Positions 31,926 to 43,360 of a stretch of 64,000 nucleotides of DNA are shown piece by piece; position 1 is the first letter of the stretch, and the number at the start of each line of letters is the position of its first letter. The notes under the pieces are model-generated. The model ran no database searches and was not told where the DNA came from. It saw nothing but the letters and a program-made list of their open reading frames with translations. The position numbers and the translations under genes are program-made. Source of the DNA: Dryocosmus kuriphilus (lineage: Eukaryota > Arthropoda > Insecta > Hymenoptera > Cynipidae); contig CM076189.1 of NCBI GenBank assembly GCA_038277395.1, positions 81,271,421 through 81,335,420 of the forward strand. The letters run 5' to 3'.

Positions 31926-33650
31926 TTTCTTCTTTTTTTTGTTAAGGAAGTAGCAAATCCATTACTGCACTACCCACTAATACTTCCTCCCTTTTCTTCT
32001 TGGCATCAATCCTCCCGGAACCGCTTTCCCATTACTTCAGGGGGTGCCGTTTCCTCTGCTATCTCCAGCGTCCTCATCTGTCCTTCTGACCTTCTAGGGT
32101 TTCCTCCTGGCTGTCATCGGCGGGCAGGGAATCCCCAGGCTTTGGCATTCCACTGCCTTGTGTCCCTCACGGTAGCACCTCTGCAGCATTTACTGCGGTC
32201 TTCTGCCGCACACTTACGGGCATCGTGTCCAATAGTGTGACACCTGTAGCATCGGGTTTCGGCGCTATGCGCCTTTACTTGTCAGTTCACCTACCCGACC
32301 TTCAAGCGTGCAGCTTTCTCCAGTTTTGCAGCAGCGACCGCGTCCAGCTCAACGAAAGATAGGATGCAGCCTCTCCTGCTTCTCGTGGTGAGATTTATAC
32401 TTGATGGAGAATCAATCTGGTCTCCCAAGGTCGCCATCACCGCTGTCTCCACATCAGCAGCCTCCGTAGTCTCGACTATGTCGTAGACCAGGATCAGCGC
32501 CCCTGGGACGAGGTATCGGACTCTTCCGACATCTCCAAGGGCCTTCGAGACAGCATCCCCGAAGTGCTGCCGCTCCTGCACGTTGGAGCCCATCTCAATG
32601 AGGACATCACTCGTCCTCGTTTGCTTGATCGCCTTGACGTTTACGCCATGGTCTTCTGGCTTCACCTTCCTTTGGACGTCCGTCAGGACATCCGCATACA
32701 TCATCCCTGGGGCTGGCGTGATCGCCACGGCCTCCCGGGGGATTATCTTCTTCTTCTTCGTGGGGGCTCCTTGCACCTTATTGGGCGCATTGTCCCTTCT
32801 TGACAACCCTTTCTTCTCACGCTGCTTCTCAAGCTCCTTCCTCTCCTTATTGCTTCTTCTCCTCGCCACCTATAACCTCCGGCGTCATCTGCGGCTCCGC
32901 TTGCGTAGAAAAAGAAGCCGTCCTCTCCTTCTAGGTGGAGCCAGGAGAGACTTCTCCTTGCGCTCCTGGCCTATTCTCTCCCTTATCAACCTATTCGTTT
33001 CTACCATGTAGCCCTCCGTGTAGCTTTTGGGTCTTCCGTATAAATACTCCCTGAGTGCATTTCACCTGCTCCGCTGATTTACAGGCCTTTAGTACCTTCT
33101 TCAGGCATTCGCGTACTGCACTGCGGCTCTACTTCAGTCCCTCCTGAATTTCTAATATCATCTTTTTCGTCGCAGCAATCTCAATCGTGTACTCCCAATG
33201 TAATTCTTTCACAATATTGAAGCTTTTGCTCAAATCCATCTCCTCTTCGACGTGAGAATCCCATCTTCCGCTCTATTTTCCGCCTTTTTAGCCATGATAA
33301 AGTGTTCACCAGCTCATCTTGACCGGAGAGGCGGGCCCAAGTTGTTGGGAACGGGTACACCCTCGGATTGAAGTCCTATTCTAGTACTCTGGGGCCGAAC
33401 CGTAGTTTAACCGGTCCAAGAATACACGGACTGACCGAAATCGCCCGAAGCTCTGCGTGTTCCGATCCCTACAGCCACCGCGCTCTCCCCGATCAAGGCC
33501 CGAGGGGGCTGGCTCCTGATGCCCGGTCGCAGCTCACACCTCGGCAGAGAAAGCTGACAGCAGCCCCTACACCATGCCTGTGGAAAGACTGGACATGGTT
33601 CGGAGCACAGCCTGTGGGCTGCAAACGTCACCAATCGTGTGTTTGTTCTA
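31926..33650 (-). mobile_element. R1-clade gag-only retroelement, copy C
   Basis: It has a poly-A (T-rich 31,926-31,940), the 3' end block (31,945-32,050), gag (32,100-33,295) and a 5'UTR remnant to about 33,650. The junction ggaaacggcaccccctgaag (minus strand) is the same as in copy A. It lies immediately 5' of copy B in the same orientation, giving a head-to-tail pair. There is no ORF2. Confidence 0.8.
32100..33295 (-). pseudogene. R1-clade gag of copy C, partly intact
   Basis: The frame 32,869 to 32,291 is open for 192 codons and shows the complete gag core: a basic start MARRRSNKERKELEKQREKK, then AITPAPGMMYADVLTDVQRK, RSRRGCILSFVELDA and AAAKLEKAARLKVG. The amino-terminal part (to 33,295) is in another frame. 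After 32,291 the knuckle region is frameshifted. At the residue where copy A has a stop, this copy has Cys, showing the ancestral codon. Confidence 0.75.
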
Positions 33651-33654
33651 CGAT

Positions 33655-33860
33655 GATGATGATGATGGTGAAGGTGATGCTGAAAGTGAATTATCCTCTG
33701 AATAAAAAGAAGCAAAATTTTCACATTACTGGGGAGATCCTAATAAATTGGTATATCAATTGCACTCACTTTTAGAATCCCAATAAGCTGGAAACATAAA
33801 TATGTCACTTAAAGTAATTGCAACCATTAGTGCACTAAGAGAGGCTGCCATCATTGAATG
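33655..33860 (+). pseudogene. Fragment of a small protein associated with Maverick-like elements (tentative)
   Basis: The plus-strand translation gives an acidic run (DDDDDGEGDAESELSSE), a stop, then HYWGDPNKLVYQLHSLLES, a stop, and ISALREAAIIE. From memory, a DPN.LV.RL.LL.ASQ.AG...IEELREAGIIE-type segment is common in small open frames of insect repeats that carry family B DNA polymerases. A fragment of such a polymerase lies 1.7 kb to the right on the other strand. The identification rests on recollection of that pattern and needs a search. Confidence 0.35.
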
Positions 33861-35569
33861 ATAATATTCTTACTAACTATGAAAGCTTTAACAACTGCTG
33901 GTTCAACATTGCTAATAGTTGGATTAACATTTGAATTATTGGATTGAACGTTTCCTGTAGTTATAGCTTAAGTATCACTTATAAAGTGTAACGAACACGA
34001 TACTAACAATAGGCAATAAGTTTTATCTTCCATTCAATATTATATGCAGTTTTTTATATATACTATAAAGCAATAAGTTAAATAAATTTATTTTCAAAAT
34101 GTATATATATACTTCACCTTAACTCAGCTCACCTTAATTCATTTTAGTTTTAAGTGCAGTTGAGGCACATCACATCTTTTAAAGTTTCTAACATATGATT
34201 CAGGACGTGTGATAACTAAATCCAACATTTTTGAGTATCTGCTTGTTCCAGCTACATAATGATCCTGGCCCACCCTTCACTGAAGTAACCACCACCCCCT
34301 CTACCTCCATTTCTTCATATATTTTAATAGTTAAATGAGGTTAGTTTCAGTTTTAATATCACTGAAAAGAATCCTCATACTTGTATGGAAGAAATCAACC
34401 ACTTTGTATAATTAGTACAGGAATAAATAGTACAAACCTATTTAGAAGAAAGGGGTCACACATAGTAAAAAGGATAAAGGAAAGTTGTTATAACTATAGA
34501 AGAATAGCAGCTTCGTTGATGCTGGTGCACTCGATTCATTATTCATATAGTTTGCCTTGTTATCCCATGAACTAGATTTATTTTAAAAAGAGTTCAATGT
34601 TAACCTAAGAAGATATTTTTCGTTGACAGTGACAGATTTTAATATCATCAATACTTCACTAAGTATGCTATTATTGCAAGGTTTCAGTCAAATGTATTGA
34701 ATTTTTAGCATATAACACTGGCGTGTTAGAGATTATTTCAACGATTTTTACAGTGGATTATAAAATATATGTAGCTGATTTATTTGGTAGTTCGATTGCG
34801 GTTACTTGAAGCGGAAATAATGCATTGAAATAATTTCAATCATTAATGAAAGAAGAGAGGCCAGCATTATTAAATAATATTTTTGTAGATATTTTTTTAA
34901 ATAGCTTATAAGCTAGTTTATTATTTGCAGTAGTAGAATCAACACATGTAGCATGTGATTGCAAATTTTATCGCCTTAATTTATGAAAAACTGATAACAT
35001 AGATCTATCATGGTACTAAGTATGCATTATGCCTTTCTGTTACTCTATACTATATACTTCTTTTAATCATTTAAATTCGAGGTGATCTTTAAACATTAGA
35101 AGTAATGATTTATGATATATACTTCATCTCTATTTATTTTACCTGAATCCATTTTTTTTTATTATTATTAAAAAACGTAAGAAATCTAAGACTTATAATA
35201 ATTAAATCCATCTTTTGGAGTATTTTACTTTTAAATAATTCTCCACCTCCTCAGTAAATACAGAATTGACTTTTCAAAGTTTATGCGCCAAATTAGACAA
35301 GAGAATAGTTTAGGGTACATCAAGATTAAAAAATCTACCGCAGCGTAGAACTGAGTGTGCAATAGTTTTCTCTATTAGGAAATACTATACAGTTCTTTCG
35401 ATAAGTTAAATTTCCAGTGATTTATACATAAACATAATATGCACTTGTTTATGAAATATTATTCTTAAAATGCATACTAATTCCTTAATTTCTTTCACCC
35501 GCAACTAAGGCTTGTAATCATTGAATGCAAAATTTTCAGTATTTTATTTAACGAAAACCTTCTGCTCTT
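33861..35569. other. AT-rich region without recognisable genes
   Basis: No convincing reading frame, tandem repeat or terminal repeat is visible. A minus-strand stretch near 34,190-34,300 reads HYVAGTSRYSKMLDLVITRP, which may be a remnant of the same decayed DNA polymerase-bearing element, but I cannot place it. Confidence 0.4.
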
Positions 35570-35589
35570 CCGCCTCCTCCTCCTTCTAC

Positions 35590-36284
35590 GTTTTTTAAAA
35601 ATAATTATAATGAAAGTCATGAAGATGTCATTTTAAAACGCCTGAAATAGTAAACCCTACATAAATAGGTTTATCAAATTTAATTTGAAGTCTATCAGAC
35701 GCTGTTATAACTAAATTTTCATCAAATATATTAGAATTATAAAAATTTTGTTTTGCAATAAGAGCTTTGACTCCATATCGCCCCTACCACTTTATGTCTA
35801 TCCTAGCATCTTCATGTTTTCTCACAATTTCCATAGTTTTAACAAAAACAGAATTGTGAATTAATTTATAAAGGTTTCCTTGAAATTCATTTCAGAATTT
35901 TTCCTAAATTCAGTATTTAAATCTATGTACTTTTTCAACCACTTGGATCATGTAAATTATACAATTCTATGAATTTTATTTAATTTCATCCCTAATTGCA
36001 AATAATATTCTAAATTTTTATGCTGAGTTACATGTTTTACTTTCGCCAATAAATTTGCTATTAATTTAGAAAATTTACTCTCTGGAAGAGGGATATATAT
36101 AATGCTCTGGTCATAAAGGTAAATCTTTATGAAAATCATGAAGCTCTTCAGTGTATTCTAAATCTACTTTAAGAATATAAACTTGAGGAAAATCATTAGG
36201 AATTTTGGAACTATGATATTTTTTCTAAATAAGCGTGCCATTGAAAATCAGAGTATGGTAAAAATTCACTCATCCCAACATCGT
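35590..36284 (-). pseudogene. Family B DNA polymerase fragment (Maverick/Polinton type)
   Basis: Minus-strand translation in changing frames gives SEFLPYSDFQWHAYLEKI, VYILKVDLEYTEELHDFHKD, LYKLIHNSVFVKTMEIVRKH (polymerase motif B, family form KLMNNAVFGKTMENVRKH) and KPIYVGFTISGVLK with HLHDFHYNY. These follow the same order as the protein at 60,244-64,000 and extend beyond where that copy leaves the window. Stops and shifts are frequent. A mariner (36,286) sits at its 5' side, cutting the gene just after motif A. The YxDTDS catalytic segment is not seen. Confidence 0.7.
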
Positions 36285-36285
36285 A

Positions 36286-36825
36286 CGAGGCACGTCCGGA
36301 AAGTAAGTGTATTCAATTTATGTAGGCTTCAAAAACAATTTATTAAAACAAAAACATAGTTGGTTACACTTGTGCATATGCAATTTATTTTTCGACATAT
36401 TCACCATCACTCTCGACGCAAGTGGTAAGCCGCGGGATCAATTTTTTTATGCCTGCCTCGAAAAAGTCTCCCGCCAGCACTTTCGCCCACTTCTCCACCT
36501 CCCCCTTCAGCTCTTCGTCCGTTGAGTACTGGTTTCCACCCATGTGCACCTTCAGGGAAGTGAAGAGATGGAAATCTGAAGGGGTCAGGTCAAGGGAATA
36601 CGAGAGGTGGTTCAAAACGTCCCATCCAATGAGTCTAGGAGTTGCTTCGTGGCGTTGGCCGTGTGAAGTTTGGCGTTGTCATGCAGCAGGCAGACTCCCT
36701 TCGTCAGCATGCTCTTCCTTTTACTCTGAATCGCCCTTTTCAATTTTTTCAGCGTCTCACAGTATCTTGCCGCGTTTTTGGTCTCCTCGTGAGGCAGATA
36801 TTCGATCAAAACTATGCTAATTTAT
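36286..36825 (-). mobile_element. Mariner element M4, truncated
   Basis: The 3' terminus starts at 36,286 (cgaggcacgtccggaaagta) after a TA dinucleotide at 36,284-36,285. It continues into the carboxy-terminal half of a mariner transposase on the minus strand. The other end is lost near 36,825. The terminus and protein differ from M1, M2 and M3. Confidence 0.75.
36385..36809 (-). pseudogene. Mariner transposase (M4), carboxy-terminal half
   Basis: Visible pieces are YLPHEETKNAARYCETLKKL, LLHDNAKLHTANATKQLL (second catalytic block), a frameshift, SYSLDLTPSDFHLF (third block) and the tail CVESDGEYVEK. The SDFHLF and GEYVEK endings mark a mariner lineage different from the CDFFLF/YFEG type of M2 and M3. 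The amino-terminal half is missing. Confidence 0.8.
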
Positions 36826-37493
36826 AAAGGCTACAAGGCCTGAAGCGAAAGTAATCTAAATACCTAAAAGATATATTTTGTAACATCTCACTTTTATAAA
36901 GGGTGAAAAAGTATTTAGGAATGAGGTCGATCACGAGAGTAAAAAAACTGATTTAATCTTAATACATATATTTAATAATGGGGTACTCAATTACAAAATA
37001 AATCGTGTCTCATATCTTCCTACGTGGTACATTGTGGGATCAAAAAGCGATATAACAGAAATGATCAAAAAATTGAAAAAATAACGTGCTAACACATAGA
37101 AATTTCTCTCGTCGATTACAAAATAATCCTCAGACTTTAGCTTCTTGGATCAATTCGCGTTGCAATCCCATAGGAAGAAAAGAACAATTTAGAGACAATT
37201 ATTTTTTATTCTGAGTTAAACCAACCTTTTAAATTCGATTAATCGATTTTGAAAATTATTCATGTGTTTCACAGTTTCATACTTGCATCCTTCAGACGGA
37301 ATTTTTAAAAGTTTTTTACAATCTTTAGAAATCATTCTTTTTAATCTACAAAATGTTCTATTTAAAAAAAACTTGTGCACTGACGAAAATATCAACCCAG
37401 CGCGATGAGAGTTTTAGTTTGCAAATGATTGTTCTTAAAAAATGATGGCCGCTTTTATACTGCTCGTGCAAGGCTACATTTCCCTCATAATAT
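36826..37493. other. AT-rich spacer between mariner M4 and the LTR retrotransposon
   Basis: No coding sequence or structured repeat was recognised. Part of it (36,930-36,975) weakly resembles 28,420-28,480. Confidence 0.4.
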
Positions 37494-37716
37494 TGTAGGA
37501 TATATAGATCATACGAACGGCATATACGTAATAGGGAACAAAACCTCAGGACTAAGCGTAGAAGTAAGGGGGAATGCAGCTCCCAGCGGGGAAAAGAGGT
37601 CTCAAAGTCAGTCAAAGTAACGCGCTTGAGCAGACATGACCTCCTAATTGTATTTGATTACCTTACACATACTTCTTAATTGTGAATTGCCTTATTTTAC
37701 CACCCTCACTCCCACA
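37494..37716 (+). repeat. Left LTR (223 bp)
   Basis: It begins tgtaggatat and ends cactcccaca (TG..CA). It aligns over its length with 42,304-42,524 with a few indels; identity is roughly four fifths by eye, implying an old insertion. Confidence 0.85.
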
Positions 37717-37721
37717 AAATT

Positions 37722-37739
37722 TTGCGGTTCGTCCGGGAT
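37722..37739 (+). promoter_or_regulatory. Primer-binding site, tRNA-Pro-like
   Basis: The 18 bases starting six bases after the left LTR match the known proline-tRNA primer site tggggctcgtccgggat-type sequence at about 15 of 18 positions, with the end cgtccgggat exact. This position and match suggest priming by tRNA-Pro. Confidence 0.6.
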
Positions 37740-38273
37740 GAGGGTTCCTAAAAATAGACAAGTGATGGCACGAAAAGATGAAAAATGGACCCACAAAGAT
37801 GGAGTGGTGCTATGCAAACGACACTCGTGCAAAAATGCAAAGCGACGCTGCTGTGAACTTTGTGAACTGTGAATTGCTTCGACGATAATGTAAACTGTGC
37901 CTAACTAAAGAAACGCGTTTTTAGTTCTGTATAGTGTGACGGTGAATATTGTCCCAAAAGTGAATCCCGCAAAATGAAAAGTGAGGCTGCTCTTCATGGA
38001 GGTGCAACGACGCGACGGTACGAAGGAGACGACAAAAAAATCAGTGATGGGGGGGGGGGGGTGCCATTTTTGAGGCATGGTCGGTAGACATTCACAAGCA
38101 AAAGCTACCAGTACTCCTAACTTGATGCAATTTTCCACCACAATCCAGAAGCCAAGAGGCGGTAAGTTAAACCTAGGAGAAGAAAGGAAGAGAAAAGAGG
38201 AAGACAGACAGAGCATCACTCCCTTGCACTTGACGAAGGCGAAGGGTAGATCGACAGCGGTAAGGCGACAGCG

Positions 38274-39240
38274 ATGAGCGAAGACGGAGGAAGTAGTGAG
38301 AGTACTCTTGTTCCCTCTCCCTCTACCACTGGAATCGGAGAGAGCGATCAGCTGACGGACGATAGCGAAAGAGTAAACCCACACGTGACGGTGATTCCAC
38401 CGCTAGCCGAAATGTCCGATATGCAGAACATAGCCGAATTGGAGATTATGGTTGCGGATATGAAAACAAGGCTCAATCAATAAAAAGTGAACAACGGCCA
38501 AGGAGGAAATTCGGAAACACATACACCACGTGATACGAGAGGTGTACAGTTAAGAGACGTGGAGGGAACCATCACCAAACTTAAAGGAGATGATCCTCTC
38601 CAAACCATTCAAGACTGGATTACCCACATTGATGAGAGTGCCGTGATCTGCGACTGGACGGATTTGCAATAGCTGGTGTGTGCGAAGGAGGCGTTGGAAT
38701 GCCCCGCCGAAACATGGCTCGAGGCACAGAGAACACTTCCAACGTGGGATGCTTTGAAAGCAGGTTTACGTCTGGATTTAGCAGGGCCGTTGACGGACAA
38801 GGTATTCACTTGCTGATGTCTAAGAAGAGAAAACAGCATGGCGAGACGTACGATGAGTACCTTCTTTATACGAGAAAATTGGGTAGCAGAGATAATTTAT
38901 CTGACCTTTCCATAATATGATATGTCATTGACGGGATCAACAATTCGGGAACAAATGAACAATTTCTGTATGGAACATCAAGCATCCAAGAATGTAAAAG
39001 GGATCTAGAAGTTTATACTTACATGAAAGGAATGACGTCAAAATTTGAAAAGCCATCCTCGACAAAAGACGAAGCCGCGACGAAAGATGATGATCGCCAA
39101 TCTCGAGAAGGTAATAAGGAATCGACAAAACAATATAAAAAAAAAGATTTTTTAATTGAAGAGGAAAAAATCACGAATCAAAGGATTACAGGCACCGAAA
39201 TAAGGATGCACGATATTTCCAATGCGGCCTTTTTGGACAG
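38274..39240 (+). pseudogene. Gag of the Ty3/gypsy element
   Basis: The start at 38,274 is MSEDGGSSESTLVPSPSTTG. A stop follows at 38,481, then GDDPLQTIQDWITHIDES, WTDLQ and a frameshifted capsid-like helix region (AKEALECPAETWLEAQRTLP). This pattern of gag without a methionine-rich start but with the W..DIE block is usual for insect gypsy elements. No intact zinc knuckle was found. A G13 run lies upstream at 38,049-38,061. Confidence 0.65.
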
Positions 39241-39352
39241 ATAACAGCAAAGTGTACAGGCAAAACGTGAATCAAACTAGACAACCCCAGCAGGTCCTTA
39301 GCACGTGAAGATGATCCAGAACGATGACGGAAACAACGGATTACGATCATAG

Positions 39353-42250
39353 ATCATTCAGGACGATAAACCCATTAGAAAATTTAAAGATGTAGAGATC
39401 AATGGGTACCATGTGCCTTATCAGGTTGATCCCGGTAGTGACGTACACATCATGGAGTATGATGTTTATGAGCAAATAGGATCACAGAAAATGGATGAAA
39501 CACCAATGGAATTCTACTGGTTTTCCAAAGAAGTATCTGCGAAAACTTTAGACAGCTTCTCGCCAATGGTAAGAGTGGACGATGAAGAGTACATTATGAG
39601 ATTTCAAGTCGTCAGGTTAAAAAAATTTAAGGCTATTATTTTTAACCGTTTACTGAAAAACGCAGCAATACTCCTAACTGAAAATGCGACTCGCGAGATA
39701 AAAATGCCCGACAACGAGAAAAACTGTATTTTCCAAATTCAAGTAAAAATTCTCGAAAAAGAAGTTGCGTACGGGTATCTCGCGAAAGATTTAAAATAAA
39801 GGGTAAAATTTGTAGTAGAAGCTTACCGACCGACGCAGAGATTAGAAACACAGGTTCAAATGAAAATTTTCTTAAAAGATTAAAATCCGGTTACCCAGTT
39901 AGTTAAACCTAGTTTTCAAAATATTCCAGTCCCATAATTGTCGTGCGTCGAAAAAGGGACCAACTCGGAGTTTGTATAGATTATAGAGCGTTAAATAAGA
40001 AAATTATAAGGGATAATTTTCCGCTGCCAAAAATAGGTGAGCAGCTTGAGAAATTGATTCATGGAAAAGTTTTCAGCACAATTGATTTAAAAAAAAAAGC
40101 ACTTTTGCATGTAAAGATCGCGGAAGAAAGTCAGAAATATACAGCTTTTATAACTTCGACAAGGTTGTACGAATTTTAGAAGGATCTATTTGGCCTATCA
40201 ATCTCACCGGAAGTTTTGCAACGATATATTTCGTTTATTTTTAAAGATTTAATTCCTGAAGGCATAATGGTGATTTACCTTGACGATATCATCATACTTG
40301 CGGAAAATGACGGCGAAGCATACAAAAATTTATAATGAGGTCTAGAGGTAGCTGCATCTTGCTCATTGAACATTAGTTGGAAGAAATGTCAATTGTTGCA
40401 TACGCGGATAGAATATCTGGGTCAAGTAGTTGAACATGGAAGGACCCAACCTTCGACAGAAGAAGTAAGTGCGGCGATTAATTTTCCTGATCCAAGAAAT
40501 TCGAAAAGGGTACAAGGTTCTTATGCTTTGCAGGATATTTCAGAAAATTCATCAAAGGATTTACTTGGATAGCTAAACCACTCCGCTAATGTGTCAGAAA
40601 TCACAGTAGATACATTCTTCACTGCCACGAACAACGACAAGAGCTTAAGATGCTGAAACAAGCGATGGACGAAACGCCTGTATTGCGCCTTTTCGAGCCG
40701 GTCATGGAGACAGAAGTTCACACCGATGCCTCCATTGATGGGTACAGTGCAATTCTAATGCAAAAATTGAACGACGAACAAATGATGCACCCACGTCAAT
40801 ATCTCAGTCGTAAAACTTCCAAAACCGAGCGTAGATATTCAAGTTATGAGTTAGAGTTATTAGCCGCTGTGTTTGCATTGCGAAAAATTGGGGTTTATCA
40901 GTTAGAGATACCTTTCAAAATTGTGACTGTCTGCGCCGCTTTCAAAATGACTATGAAGAAAAGGGAAATCATTGCGCGAATCTCTATATGGGCCATCCAG
41001 TTACAATAATTTGACTGCACGATTGTTCACCGATCAGGAGCGCGAATGCGACACGTCGACGCACTAAGTCGAAATCCGACTGTTAAGATAAAGTTATGCT
41101 GATCAAATAACTTCTCTAAGCTGGGTCATGCGAAGATAATATAATGGAGGGCGGAATCCTTTATAGGGACAAGGACGGGAGCAAACCACTTGTAGTTCCA
41201 AAGAAAATGCAACGAGAAATTTTTGAACAAGCAGATGGAATGGGCCACTTTGGCGTGGAAAAGGCAAAGTATATGCTGGATGGGGAATATTGGATAGATA
41301 GAGTAAGAGGAAAAATCGAGAATTTCATCCAAAATTGTGTGCCATGTATTCTAGGTCAAAGGAAGTGAGCTAAATAGAAGGGAATTTTGCACACAATTCC
41401 GAGGGGAGAAATACCTTTAAACACCATATAATGGATCACATTGGCCGTCTGCCTTCAGCGAAAGAGAATTACAAACACACTTTTACTATGATAGGTGGGT
41501 TTACAAAAAATCTACGGACTTTCCCAACAAAACCAACCAAAACGAAAGAACTAATAGAAAAGCTAAAGATTTTATAACAATCATTTGGAAACCCAAGGAG
41601 GATTGTCGCGTATAGAGGGACAGCATTTACCTCAAACAAATTCGAAGAATACTGCAAAGAAGAGCAACTTGAACGCATAAAAACAACGTCCGGGATTCCC
41701 AGAGGAAATGCGTAAGTCGAAAGCGTTCGTCGAACATTCGTGGAGGTTTTCACGAAACTTGGGAAGCAGGAACCATTAAAACAGTATAAACATTTCAGCC
41801 AGGTTCATAGTGCCATAAACTCCACTCACAATCGAAGCATTGCATCAACGCCGTTCCAAGTATTTATGGAAGTTACAATGAGAAATAAGGAAGACATTCG
41901 ATTCCAAGAATTAATCCAGGAAGCCATGTTACACGGACTTGAAGAATCGCGAGAAGATATTAGAAAACGAGCAGAAATTCAGATTGAAAACGTACAAAAG
42001 GGGAACGTGCTTACCTACAATCAAAATCGGAAACAAGCTACAAAATATAAGGTAGGTTACCTCGTTGCCATCATCAGAACAACACAAGGATCAGGTCTCA
42101 AATTGAAAATTAAAAGATTGGGGCAATATAGAATAACAAATGTTAAGGGAAAAGAAAGATACGACGATCTGAAAATCAACGTACCAGGTGATGTCAACAA
42201 AGGAACAGCACACTCTTCAAGTTCTACTGTCAATAAGCACCGTGGAATGG
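39353..42250 (+). pseudogene. Pol polyprotein of the Ty3/gypsy element
   Basis: The protease (39,353-39,800) has VDPGSDVHIM where the family has DTGS. The RT (39,940-40,560) shows CIDYRALNKK, the active-site box VIYLDDIIIL and LHTRIEYLG. RNase H (40,650-41,080) has VHTDASIDG, SSYELELLA and VDALSRNP. The integrase has a zinc finger missing its first His (GHFG..CVPC at 41,230-41,350) and a core with its second Asp changed to Tyr (YRGTAFTS). The carboxy-terminal chromatin-binding-like part lies at 42,000-42,180. About ten stops and frameshifts are scattered through it. Confidence 0.8.
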
Positions 42251-42303
42251 TTTCTATGAAAATGTATCGTCGGTGTCAGACGATGATAATCAGGATGGGC
42301 AAA

Positions 42304-42524
42304 TATAGGATATCTAGATCGTATAAGCGGCATATACATAGCGCTAGGAGTAAGCGTAGTAGTAACGGGGAATGTAGCTCCCAGAAAGGAAAAAGAAGTC
42401 TTGAAGTCAGTCGAAGTAACGCGGTTGAGCAGAGATGACCTTCTAACTGTATCTGATTACCTTAAATATACGAGTACTTGCTAATTGTGGACTGCTTTGC
42501 TTTACTACTACCCTCGCTCCCACA
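42304..42524 (+). repeat. Right LTR (221 bp)
   Basis: It begins tataggatat (TG changed to TA) and ends cgctcccaca. Inserted and deleted stretches relative to the left LTR lie near 42,340 and 42,475. Confidence 0.85.
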
Positions 42525-42627
42525 ATATATAAATAAGTATTATATATAGTTACCCTCTGTGCATCTAGATGAAAAATATTAAACAAAACTCATACGGTGT
42601 ATCTCATCGGTAACAATACCAAATCCC

Positions 42628-43012
42628 GTGTGGAAAAACTTCGTGGCAGTCTTAAGTAGAGAGATCGGCTGGCTAGACCGAATCGAAACTATGTACTTAA
42701 CACGGTCTGACAGGATGTTGTCCAGGGCCCTCTCAGACGGACTCGATTGACAAATTTTCAGTGTCATCGAGACGGTCTGGCTTGGCCCCTCTCAGACGGT
42801 CTCGATTGAAAATATCTAAGTGGAAAAATTTTGTGGCAGTCTTAAGTAGAGAGATCGGCTGGCTAGACTGAATCAAGACCATCTACCTAAGACGGCCTGA
42901 CAGGATTTTGACCATAGCCCTCTCAGACGGACTCAATTAAAAGATTTTCGAAGTGTGCTCGAGACGGTCTGGCTTGGCCCCTCTCAGACGGTCTCGATTG
43001 AAAACGTCTAAG
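42628..43012. repeat. ~192-bp tandem duplication with agacggtct motifs
   Basis: Unit 1 (42,628-42,822) and unit 2 (42,823-43,012) both run through gtggcagtcttaagtagaga, gatcggctggctaga and gagacggtctggcttggccc to tctcagacggtctcgattga. Each unit carries four AGACGG-type motifs at similar spacing. Confidence 0.85.
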
Positions 43013-43290
43013 TGCTATAATTGAAAACTTTTTTTCCCATGTGTCTAAAAATATAATCAGAGTGCCTGAAAATAAAAAATAAATATTGCAAATAGAGACA
43101 CTTTTTCCTCACCTTCTAGTCGGTCTTTTTTCCATATATATACACAAAAATTATCAGAAATATATTGTTAAGGATTTAAATACATTGTGTCCAGGTATGA
43201 AATAGGTTATTTTAAAATAATGTTTTATATGATATAGTGTATGTGGTGAATGGGTGACCCTCTTTTGAAGTTAGAAGTAAATTGTATTAT

Positions 43291-43360
43291 TCGGTGGCCT
43301 AGTGGTTAGGACGTGTGATTTATAATTAGGCGGTTAGGGTTCGATTCTCGGTGTAGCGAG
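43291..43360 (+). ncRNA. tRNA-like sequence (SINE head or tRNA pseudogene)
   Basis: An A-box-like tggcctagtgg (43,295-43,305) and a B-box ggttcgattct (43,337-43,348) lie at tRNA-like spacing. The D arm pairs perfectly (ccta/tagg), but the acceptor and T stems pair poorly. This pattern is typical of the polymerase III promoter head of a tRNA-derived SINE rather than a functional tRNA. Confidence 0.4.

Larger units (their letters stand above)
37494..42524 (+). mobile_element. Ty3/gypsy LTR retrotransposon, full-length but decayed
   Basis: Two direct LTRs (37,494-37,716 and 42,304-42,524) flank a gag and a pol region in the order protease, reverse transcriptase, RNase H, integrase, the Ty3/gypsy order. 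The bases flanking the element are atat on both sides (37,490-37,493 and 42,525-42,528), consistent with a 4-bp target duplication. No envelope-like frame lies between integrase and the right LTR. Every pol domain carries stops and several catalytic residues are altered, so it is inactive. Confidence 0.88.

Noticed and set aside
34190..34310. Minus-strand stretch reading HYVAGTSRYSKMLDLVITRP as a gene remnant
   Set aside because: It is too short and unsupported by neighbouring frames; it is mentioned only as a possible part of the decayed polymerase-bearing element.
42628..43012. CRISPR-like array
   Set aside because: Only two long units with no short repeat/spacer alternation, in a eukaryotic transposon context.
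43291..43360. Functional tRNA gene
   Set aside because: The A and B boxes fit, but acceptor and T stems do not pair and it lies inside a transposon-like element; SINE head or pseudogene is more likely.
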